The translations under genes were made by a program, and so were the position numbers. This document shows, piece by piece, positions 41,379-48,110 of a DNA stretch of 48,110 bases. The first letter of the stretch is position 1. Each line of letters starts with the position of its first letter. The stretch is from an uncultured Desulfovibrio sp. (GTDB lineage Bacteria; Desulfobacterota; Desulfovibrionia; Desulfovibrionales; Desulfovibrionaceae), in the NCBI GenBank assembly GCA_910587035.1, contig CAJUMQ010000020.1, positions 1 to 48,110 of the forward strand. Reading direction: 5' to 3'. Below the pieces are notes generated by a model, which saw only the letters and a program-made list of their open reading frames with translations, searched no databases and was not told where the DNA came from.

Positions 41379-42923
41379 ATGCCGCGCCAGAAAAAGGAAA
41401 AGCCGCAGGAGCCGCTTGAAAAGCAGCTATGGGCAGCCGCCGACAAGTTGCGTAAAAACATTGATGCCGCGGAATACAAGCATGTGGTGCTTGGTCTTAT
41501 CTTCCTGCGCTATGTATCCGACTCATTTGAGGAACTTTACGAAAAACTGAAAAGCGGCGCAGAGGGTTATGAATATGCGGATCCGGAGGACAAGTACGAA
41601 TACGGCGCCAAGAACGTCTTTTTCGTGCCGCCTGAAGCCCGCTGGTCATTCTTGCGCGATAATGCCAAAAAAGCGGAAATTGGTGTTATGGTGGATGTGG
41701 CCCTTGACGCCATAGAAAAGGAAAATCCATCCCTCAAAGGCGTTCTGCCCCGGGTTTACGCAAAAGAAAATCTCGATCCCGCCAGTCTGGGCGCGTTGAT
41801 TGACCTTGTTTCCGGCATTGCCCTGAATGACGCAAAGGCCAGAAGCGCGGATGTACTCGGCCATGTCTTTGAATATTTTCTGGGGGAATTCGCCCTTGCG
41901 GAAGGTAAAAAGGGCGGCCAGTTCTATACTCCCCTTTCCATAGTTGAGCTGCTTGTGGCCATGCTGGAGCCTTTCAAGGGGCGGGTCATGGATCCCTGCT
42001 GCGGTAGCGGCGGCATGTTTGTGCAAAGCGAGCGTTTTGTGGACACGCACAAGGGCATGCGTCAGGATTTGAGTATTTTTGGTCAGGAGAGCAACCAGAC
42101 CACATGGCGCCTTTGCAAAATGAACCTTGCCATCCGCAACATAGACAGTTCACAGATCAAATGGAACAACGAAGGCTCATTTTTAAATGATGCCCACAAG
42201 GACATCCGAGCCGATTATATCCTTGCCAATCCCCCATTCAATGACAGCGACTGGTCAGGCGAGCTTTTGCGCAAGGATGCCCGCTGGCAATATGGCGTTC
42301 CTCCAGCCGGAAATGCCAATTTCGCCTGGCTGCAGCATTTCGCCTTTCATCTTGCGCCATCCGGTCAGGCCGGAATTGTCCTTGCCAAGGGAGCGCTCAC
42401 CAGCAAGACCAATGGCGAGGGTGAAATCCGCAAGCGCATGATTGAGGAAGGCAACCTCATTGACTGTATTGTAAACCTTCCGGCAAAACTCTTTTTGAAC
42501 ACGCAGATTCCGGCGGCGCTCTGGTTTCTGGCCCGCGACCGCACAAACCATAAATTCCGCAATCGCAGCGGCGAAATCCTGTTTATTGACGCCCGCAATA
42601 TGGGTACGCTCATAAACCGCCGCACCCGCATTCTGACGCACGAAGATATAAAAACAATCAGCGATACCTATCATAACTGGCGCAATGTGGGCGGCGATTA
42701 TCAGGATGTGAAAGGCTTTTGCGCCTCAGTGCCCATATCGGAAGTTGCCGCAAAGGATTACGTTCTCACCCCAGGCCGTTATGTCGGGTTGCCTGATGAA
42801 GAGGACGATTTTGACTTTGCGGAGCGCTTCGCCAGTCTGCAAAAAGAATTTATGGAGCAACTTGAAGAGGAGAAAAAGCTGAACGAGGCTATTCTGGAAA
42901 GTGTGGGGAGGATTACAATATGA
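41379..42923 (+). CDS. hsdM: type I restriction-modification methyltransferase subunit HsdM
   Basis: Adenine-specific DNA methyltransferase of a type I system, 514 residues. An N-terminal helical domain (LEKQLWAAADKLRKNIDAAE, 13-32, and VVLGLIFLRYVSD) is followed by the SAM-binding motif MDPCCGSGGMF (about 204-214) and the catalytic NPPF (284-287). ATG 41379 has GGGAG six bases upstream. It ends in an ATGA overlap with hsdS. With HsdS it forms the methylase, and with HsdR the restriction complex. It starts 270 bases downstream of a tRNA-Glu gene, a common insertion point for islands. Confidence 0.97.
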   Translation: MPRQKKEKPQEPLEKQLWAAADKLRKNIDAAEYKHVVLGLIFLRYVSDSFEELYEKLKSGAEGYEYADPEDKYEYGAKNVFFVPPEARWSFLRDNAKKAEIGVMVDVALDAIEKENPSLKGVLPRVYAKENLDPASLGALIDLVSGIALNDAKARSADVLGHVFEYFLGEFALAEGKKGGQFYTPLSIVELLVAMLEPFKGRVMDPCCGSGGMFVQSERFVDTHKGMRQDLSIFGQESNQTTWRLCKMNLAIRNIDSSQIKWNNEGSFLNDAHKDIRADYILANPPFNDSDWSGELLRKDARWQYGVPPAGNANFAWLQHFAFHLAPSGQAGIVLAKGALTSKTNGEGEIRKRMIEEGNLIDCIVNLPAKLFLNTQIPAALWFLARDRTNHKFRNRSGEILFIDARNMGTLINRRTRILTHEDIKTISDTYHNWRNVGGDYQDVKGFCASVPISEVAAKDYVLTPGRYVGLPDEEDDFDFAERFASLQKEFMEQLEEEKKLNEAILESVGRITI

Positions 42924-44029
42924 TGGCCTGGAAAGAAGCAAGAGTTGGAGAATTAGGCCACATAATTACTGGTAAAACTCCTTCAAAAAATTCCCCCAAA
43001 GAATGGGGCGATGCTATCTTTTTTTTAACCCCTACTGATTATAAGAATTGCCATAAATATGTTAAAAAAACAGATCGCAAACTATCAAAATTAGGTAAAG
43101 TCAACCATAAAGCACGTCTTTTACCAAAAAATTCTATTATGGTTACATGTATTGGGTCAGATATGGGAAAAGTTCTGATAGCAACTTCCGATACCGTTAC
43201 CAATCAACAAATAAATTCTATTATTATAGATGATGATAAATATGATGTAGACTTTATTTATTATATGTTTTTAAACATGGAGGCAGAATTAAAAGTACTT
43301 GGTGGAGATGGTAGTGCAGTTCCAATTTTAAATAAATCTGATTTCTCTAATATACATGTAAATATCCCGCTTCTCTCTGAGCAACGCGCCATTGCATCCG
43401 TCTTGAGCAGTCTTGATGACAAAATTGAGCTGCTTCATCGCCAAAACTCCACACTTGAGGCAATGGCTGAAGCACTGTTTAAGCAATGGTTTGTGGTGGA
43501 GGCTAGAGAAGATTGGGAAGACTGTCAGATAAAAGATTTGTTTATATTACAAAGAGGATATGACCTTCCAAATGATAAACGCATCAATGGTACTATTCCT
43601 ATAATTTCTTCCAGCGGTATTAATGATTTTCATAATTCTGCTATGGAGAAAGGTCCTGGTGTAGTAATCGGCCGTTCAGGAGTATTAGGAAATGTATTTT
43701 ATATTGAAAATGATTTTTGGCCATTAAATACAACATTGTTCATCAAAGAATATAAGAATTCTACCCCACTTTTTTCATATTTTTTATTAAAATCACTAAA
43801 TTTGGATATGTTGAATGCTGGATCTGCAGTCCCAACATTAAATAGGAATCATGTACACATATTACATCAAAAAATGCCTCCATTGGATCTAATTTTAAAA
43901 TTTGAAAATAAAGTCAAAAAATATTTTAAAAAGAAACAGTTAAATGTTAGGCATATTTCTACTCTTGAAAAACTCCGTGACACTCTCCTGCCCAAGCTGA
44001 TGAGCGGAGAAGTGCGCGTTAAGTTCTGA
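42920..44029 (+). CDS. hsdS: type I restriction-modification specificity subunit HsdS
   Basis: A 369-residue specificity subunit with two target recognition domains (about 1-150 and 195-335), each followed by a conserved helical spacer: LSEQRAIASVLSSLDDKIELLHRQNSTLEAMAEALFKQWF (about 150-190) and a shorter C-terminal one (STLEKLRDTLLPKLMSGEVRV). Within the gene the recognition domains are AT-rich while the first spacer is close to the host composition, a sign that the variable parts were swapped in from elsewhere. The recognised DNA sequence cannot be read from the protein. It starts in the ATGA overlap with hsdM. Confidence 0.95.
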   Translation: MMAWKEARVGELGHIITGKTPSKNSPKEWGDAIFFLTPTDYKNCHKYVKKTDRKLSKLGKVNHKARLLPKNSIMVTCIGSDMGKVLIATSDTVTNQQINSIIIDDDKYDVDFIYYMFLNMEAELKVLGGDGSAVPILNKSDFSNIHVNIPLLSEQRAIASVLSSLDDKIELLHRQNSTLEAMAEALFKQWFVVEAREDWEDCQIKDLFILQRGYDLPNDKRINGTIPIISSSGINDFHNSAMEKGPGVVIGRSGVLGNVFYIENDFWPLNTTLFIKEYKNSTPLFSYFLLKSLNLDMLNAGSAVPTLNRNHVHILHQKMPPLDLILKFENKVKKYFKKKQLNVRHISTLEKLRDTLLPKLMSGEVRVKF

Positions 44030-44040
44030 TAATTTAAAAT

Positions 44041-44349
44041 ATGGATATTCGCTATTCAACAGAGTTTGGTATTTTCGAATGGGACTCAGATAAAAATGAC
44101 GTGAATTTACAAAAGCATAAAATTAATTTTTATGATGCAGTGAATGTGTTTGCTGATGATTATGCTGTAATTTACCACGATCCTGTCCATAGCCTTGTGG
44201 AGGAACGTTTTAAGATTGTGGGGCGTATAGGCGGATTCAGGATAAGTGCCGTATTCTTTACAGACAGGGAAGAAATTATAAGGATAATTCCCGCCAGAAA
44301 AGCGACAAAAAGTGAGATAAAAGAATATGAACATAATTTGCCAGACTGA
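44041..44349 (+). CDS. brnT: BrnT-family toxin
   Basis: A 102-residue protein of the BrnT (DUF497) family, ribonuclease toxins of type II toxin-antitoxin pairs. Typical features are the start FGIFEWDSDKNDVNLQKHKINFYDAVNVF (residues 9-37), ERFKIVGRIGGFRISAVFF, and IIRIIPARKATKSEIKEYE at the C-terminus. It begins 12 bases after hsdS, inside the restriction operon. BrnT normally comes first, with its antitoxin next, as here. Confidence 0.88.
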   Translation: MDIRYSTEFGIFEWDSDKNDVNLQKHKINFYDAVNVFADDYAVIYHDPVHSLVEERFKIVGRIGGFRISAVFFTDREEIIRIIPARKATKSEIKEYEHNLPD

Positions 44350-44563
44350 CTGGAACGCGTTTGACAATATGACGGATGAGGAAGTCATTGCCAATGCCGC
44401 CGCCGATCCTGACTCCACTCCCTTTAATAATGGCGAAAAAGTGATAATGCGCAAGGAAGATGGCGCGACTGTGCTTGAACGTTTTCGCAAGGCAATTAAA
44501 CGGGAAAATCAGGACAAACTTTGCGCCACTGAATCAGACAAAGTATTTTGCAGGGAAGAATGA
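44327..44563 (+). CDS. probable BrnA-like antitoxin
   Basis: A 78-residue protein that overlaps brnT by 23 bases and hsdR by four. The N-terminal part (WNAFDNMTDEEVIANAAADPDSTPF) resembles that of BrnA-type antitoxins, but the usual C-terminal ribbon-helix-helix segment (LDxxVxxWFK) is not visible. The tail (ATVLERFRKAIKREN) is different. I call it an antitoxin mainly from position and the N-terminal motif; it could be a diverged or truncated antitoxin. Confidence 0.6.
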   Translation: MNIICQTDWNAFDNMTDEEVIANAAADPDSTPFNNGEKVIMRKEDGATVLERFRKAIKRENQDKLCATESDKVFCREE

Positions 44564-47500
44564 TGCCTAAACTGGCTGAATCGGATGTTGAGGAACTGGC
44601 CCTGCAAAGATTACAGGAGCTTGGCTATGCTTATTATCACGGCGCTGATATTGCGCCAGATGGATTGACTCCTTTGCGGTCATCCCTTGAAAGTCCGCTT
44701 CTTGAAACACGGATGCAAGAGGCTATAGATAGATTGAATCCTGACATTCCGCCTGTAGCCAGACTGGAAGCTGTGCGCAGACTTTCTAACATTACTGCGC
44801 CAGATCTGATTTCCGCCAATGAGACCTTCCATAAATATTTGGTGGAGGGAGTGCCGGTCAGTTACATGCGGGACAAGGAGGAGCGGGGAGGAAAAGTCCG
44901 GCTTCTGGATTTTGACGAGCCGGAAAACAACGAATTTCTGGCTGTCAACCAGTTCACTGTCATAGAAAATAATGTCAACAAAAGGCCCGATATCGTTCTT
45001 TTTGCCAATGGGCTGCCGCTTGTCGTAATTGAACTGAAAAATCCGGCGGATAAAAACACCACCATTAAAAGCGCATTTAATCAGCTCCAGACCTACAAGC
45101 GGAAAATCCCCATTTTGTTTCGCTACAATGGCCTTCTTGCTGTTTCCGATGGTTTTGAGGCCAGAACTGGCTCTCTGTCGGCAGGTTTCACAAGATTTTT
45201 GCCCTGGAAAAGCGAAGACGGCCAGACACTGGCTGACAAAAACAAAAATCAGCTTGAAGTTCTGATTAAAGGGATGCTGAATAAACGGACTCTGCTGGAT
45301 TTGCTGCGCTATTTCACGGTCTTTGAAAAAGAGAAGAGCCAGGACTTCCAGGGCCTGATTTCCATTGAGACAGTCAAGAAAATCGCGGCCTATCATCAAT
45401 ATTACGCAGTCAACAAGGCGGTGGAATCAACGCTCGCGGCTGCTGGCCAGGAGGATGAGCGGCATAACAAGGGCGGTGTTGTCTGGCATACCCAGGGCAG
45501 CGGCAAATCCCTTTCCATGGTCTTTTTCAGCGCGAAGATTGCGGAGAGGCTTGGCAATCCGACAATCGTCGTTCTTACAGACATGAACGATCTGGACGAT
45601 CAGCTGTTTGACACATTTTCCGCCTGCAGCCAGCTTTTGCGGCAGGAGCCAAAACAGGCGCAAACACAAAAGGAACTGAAAGAACTGCTCAGGGTCGCAT
45701 CTGGCGGCATATTCTTTTCCACCATGCAGAAATTCCGCCCTGAAACTGGCGACACTTTTGATCTGCTCTCCAGCCGCTCAAATATAGTTGTCATAGCGGA
45801 TGAGGCCCATCGCACCCAGTATGGCTTTAAAGCCCATGAAATTGACGTTTGCAATAAATCCGGCGAGGCAATCGGCAAAAGGCGCGTTTACGGGCTGGCA
45901 AAATATTTGCGCGACGCCCTGCCAAACGCCATTTATCTGGCCTTTACCGGCACTCCCATTGAGAAAATCGGCGCCAATACCCGCTCTGTATTTGGTGATT
46001 ATATTGATATTTATGATGTGGCCAGATCGGTAGCGGACAAGGCTACTGTGCCCATTTATTATGAAAGCCGCCTTGTGAAGCTGGAATTGCCGGAAGAGGG
46101 GCAAAAACTGATCGCAGAGCTTGATGAGGAGATTGAGCAGGCTGGAGCTGATTCCGATCCGGAAGTAGTCAGGGCAAAGCGCAGACGCTCAAGGCTGGAG
46201 GCGCTTATTGGAGCCGGCGCTCGCCTAGACAATGTGGCCAGGGATATTGTGGAGCATTTTGAGGGCAGACAAAAGGCGAATATTGGCAAGGGCATGATTG
46301 TCTGCATGTCCCGGCCAATAGCGGCGCAGCTATATGATCGCATTGTGGCCTTGCGTCCTGACTGGCATGACGATGATCCCGCAAAAGGCCAGATAAAGCT
46401 GGTCATGACTTCTTCCTCGGCTGATGAGCCGGAGCTTGCCAGATTTCAAACAACAAAGAGCCAGCGCAAGGCTTTGGCCGCTCGCATGAAAAATCCGGAC
46501 GATCCGTTACAACTTGCCATTGTCTGCCATATGTGGCTGACGGGATTTGACGTGCCCTGTCTGCATACCATGTATCTGGACAAGCCACTTAAGGGGCATA
46601 CCCTCATGCAGGCCATAGCCAGGGTCAACAGGGTCTATGGCGACAAGCCCGGCGGCCTGATAGTGGATTATCTGGGCATTGCCCAGGATTTGAAAGCGGC
46701 CATTTCCTTTTATGGCGACTCCGGCGGAAAAGGCGAGCCGGCAATATCGCAGGAACAGGCCGTTGAAATAATGCTGGAAAAGCTGGAAGTCGTGATCGCC
46801 ATGTTACATGGACTGAACTGGGAGGAATATTTTACAGCCGATGTGAGCAGAAAGCTGGGCATAATCCTTGAGACTGAGGATTTTATTCTCGGCCTTGAAG
46901 ATGGCAAAAAGCGTTTTCTGGACGCTGTTACAGCTCTTTCAGCCGCAGCAGCTCTTGCCATGCCTCATCCACAGGCAATGGCGGTTGCCGATAAAATTTC
47001 TTTTTTACAGGCGGTAAAGGCGCGTTTACAAAAAGTTGGCATTGGTTCCACAGATATTGACAGCGACAAAATTGAGGAAGCCATCAGGCAGATTATAGAT
47101 CAGGCGGTCGTATCTGATAAGGTCATTGACGTTTTTGACGCCGCCGGCATTAAAAAGCCAGACATCTCCGTTCTCTCAGATGAATTCCTGCAGGAAATGC
47201 GGGATATGCCTCAGAAAAACCTTGCCTTGGAAACCTTGAAAAAATTGCTGAATGATGAAATCAGGTCGCGCTCGCGCACAAATCAGGTACAGGGACGAAA
47301 ACTGCTTGAAATGCTGCAGGGTGCCCTGAAGCGCTATCATAACAAGATCATTACCGCAGCCGAGATAATGGAAGAGCTGATAAAAATAGCTCATGAGATC
47401 CGCGACTCGGATAAGGCTGCTGAAGACCTTGGCCTGACGGCATATGAATATGCCTTTTATATGGCAGTGGCTGAAAACAAATCCGCCCGCGAGCTGATGG

Positions 47501-47721
47501 GAAAAGACAAGCTGCGCGAACTGGCGGTTGAACTGACCATGAAAGTCCGCCAGAACGCAAGAATTGACTGGACAATCAGAAAGGATGTCAGGGATAATCT
47601 GATCGCACAGGTAAAACGCACTTTGCGCAAATATGGCTATCCACCAGATATGCAGGAATTGGCAACTAAAGAAGTGATACGGCAGGCAGAAAGGATTGCG
47701 GAGGATTTAATAACCCCATAA
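44560..47721 (+). CDS. hsdR: type I restriction endonuclease subunit HsdR
   Basis: A 1053-residue restriction and translocase subunit. The N-terminal nuclease domain has the PD-(D/E)xK residues Asp144 (RPDIVLF) and Glu158-Lys160 (VIELKNP). Two RecA-like motor domains follow with Walker A GSGKS (313-317), DEAH (414-417), the motif III-type LAFTGTPIEK (about 470) and motif VI-like MQAIARVNRVYGDKPG (about 685). The C-terminal helical part binds HsdM. The ATG at 44560 overlaps the antitoxin stop (ATGA), with AGGGAAGA just upstream. The complete frame suggests a functional system. Confidence 0.96.
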   Translation: MMPKLAESDVEELALQRLQELGYAYYHGADIAPDGLTPLRSSLESPLLETRMQEAIDRLNPDIPPVARLEAVRRLSNITAPDLISANETFHKYLVEGVPVSYMRDKEERGGKVRLLDFDEPENNEFLAVNQFTVIENNVNKRPDIVLFANGLPLVVIELKNPADKNTTIKSAFNQLQTYKRKIPILFRYNGLLAVSDGFEARTGSLSAGFTRFLPWKSEDGQTLADKNKNQLEVLIKGMLNKRTLLDLLRYFTVFEKEKSQDFQGLISIETVKKIAAYHQYYAVNKAVESTLAAAGQEDERHNKGGVVWHTQGSGKSLSMVFFSAKIAERLGNPTIVVLTDMNDLDDQLFDTFSACSQLLRQEPKQAQTQKELKELLRVASGGIFFSTMQKFRPETGDTFDLLSSRSNIVVIADEAHRTQYGFKAHEIDVCNKSGEAIGKRRVYGLAKYLRDALPNAIYLAFTGTPIEKIGANTRSVFGDYIDIYDVARSVADKATVPIYYESRLVKLELPEEGQKLIAELDEEIEQAGADSDPEVVRAKRRRSRLEALIGAGARLDNVARDIVEHFEGRQKANIGKGMIVCMSRPIAAQLYDRIVALRPDWHDDDPAKGQIKLVMTSSSADEPELARFQTTKSQRKALAARMKNPDDPLQLAIVCHMWLTGFDVPCLHTMYLDKPLKGHTLMQAIARVNRVYGDKPGGLIVDYLGIAQDLKAAISFYGDSGGKGEPAISQEQAVEIMLEKLEVVIAMLHGLNWEEYFTADVSRKLGIILETEDFILGLEDGKKRFLDAVTALSAAAALAMPHPQAMAVADKISFLQAVKARLQKVGIGSTDIDSDKIEEAIRQIIDQAVVSDKVIDVFDAAGIKKPDISVLSDEFLQEMRDMPQKNLALETLKKLLNDEIRSRSRTNQVQGRKLLEMLQGALKRYHNKIITAAEIMEELIKIAHEIRDSDKAAEDLGLTAYEYAFYMAVAENKSARELMGKDKLRELAVELTMKVRQNARIDWTIRKDVRDNLIAQVKRTLRKYGYPPDMQELATKEVIRQAERIAEDLITP

Positions 47722-47807
47722 TTGGTATCAGTAATTTTAACTTGATAAATATAAGGTATAAATGGAAGCTAGATTCAATTTAATTTACCTCTTGGGAGTT
47801 GGAGAAA

Positions 47808-48110
47808 ATGGTAGTACATGGGATTCCAATTTTAGAAAGCCCAAGAATCTCTCCTACTTATTGTACAACTCTTTTGAATCTGGATGAAAAAGCTAAAAAT
47901 GTATTTACTGAACGTGTACAAGCTGCTCTTTCTAATGGTTCAAAAAGTATCCGAATGTACGTTTCTAATCAGAATGATTGAAGTTTTTACAAATATGCGA
48001 CTGATATTTTAAATATAAATAGTAATTTTGAATTTATAGATATTTCAAAACGCATGGCAGACTTACTATGCAACTCACAAAATAGTCGGAATATTCCAAC
48101 AGGAATTTTA
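47808..48110 (+). pseudogene. broken or interrupted gene, possibly nucleoid-associated protein (NA37-like), partial
   Basis: An AT-rich frame opens at ATG 47808 (GGAG upstream) and runs 57 codons to a TGA at 47979-47981. The same frame then continues open to the window edge with protein-like sequence (SFYKYATDIL, FIDISKRMADLLCNSQNSRNIPTG). The second half recalls the S-x-x-(I/M)-A-x-x-L ... (I)P-x-G pattern of 37-kDa nucleoid-associated proteins, a weak match. The TGA therefore probably interrupts one gene. A nonsense mutation or a sequencing error is likely; I see no hairpin that would support selenocysteine insertion. Confidence 0.45.

Noticed and set aside
47979..47981. TGA as a selenocysteine codon
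   Set aside because: The following 40-50 bases are AT-rich with no SECIS-like hairpin, and nothing nearby belongs to a selenoprotein family.
1..48110. CRISPR arrays, insertion sequences and rRNA genes
   Set aside because: No regularly spaced repeats, transposase motifs or rRNA sequence were seen on either strand.

Overview
The window looks like chromosome of a sulfate-reducing member of the Desulfovibrionaceae (Desulfobacterota). No single marker proves this. It rests on a stand-alone sat gene with a candidate Rex operator, a single-chain pyruvate:ferredoxin oxidoreductase, a three-domain Pta paired with AckA, HypF for NiFe hydrogenase maturation, and a divergent AprA/AprB-like flavoprotein and ferredoxin pair. 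Genes are dense, base composition is moderately GC-rich, and Shine-Dalgarno sites are mostly clear. The exceptions are the hsdS recognition domains and the last few hundred bases, which are AT-rich.

Layout. 1-4.25 kb (minus strand): housekeeping genes nadK, gatB and hslU, plus one small plus-strand membrane ORF. 4.6-10.7 kb (plus): a tripartite tricarboxylate transporter (TctC-TctB-TctA), then a flavoprotein and ferredoxin related to APS reductase AprA/AprB, then a Crp/Fnr-family regulator. This reads as an uptake-plus-redox module for an unknown carboxylate-like compound and is the best candidate here for an undescribed system. 10.8-18.2 kb (minus): ackA, pta and pyruvate:ferredoxin oxidoreductase, which together turn pyruvate into acetate, ATP and reduced ferredoxin. 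18.7-22.7 kb (plus): hypF and sat. 22.8-24.9 kb: an exported beta-propeller protein and a carboxymuconolactone-decarboxylase-like protein, divergent from a LysR regulator. 25-33 kb: greA with a long structured leader, an MprF-type flippase domain without its synthase half, pyrR, a five-domain S1 protein coupled to a DegP-type protease, and phosphoglucomutase. 33-38.8 kb: a quinone-reductase-like flavoprotein, a TetR regulator, and a gmhA-fmdB-hemC-Lon-like operon (minus). 38.8-40.8 kb: a mostly non-coding stretch with an 11-base G run, then two flavodoxin-fold reductases, the second with a Tat-like N-terminus. 40.9-41.15 kb: tRNA-Gln and tRNA-Glu with promoter and terminator. 41.3-47.7 kb: a type I restriction-modification operon hsdM-hsdS-brnT-brnA-like-hsdR with a toxin-antitoxin pair inside it. 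47.8 kb to the end: an AT-rich gene start with an in-frame TGA, possibly a broken nucleoid-associated protein gene.

Together the central genes describe energy metabolism of a sulfate reducer: pyruvate oxidation to acetyl-CoA, substrate-level phosphorylation through Pta and AckA, and sulfate activation by Sat. The accessory parts are the transporter-redox module, the LysR-linked pair, the reductase pair, and the restriction island beside the tRNAs. Several perfect or near-perfect inverted repeats lie in the leaders of pta, hypF, greA, gmhA and sat, and are candidate regulatory sites. All assignments were made by reading the sequence and recalling family motifs; no database search was run.
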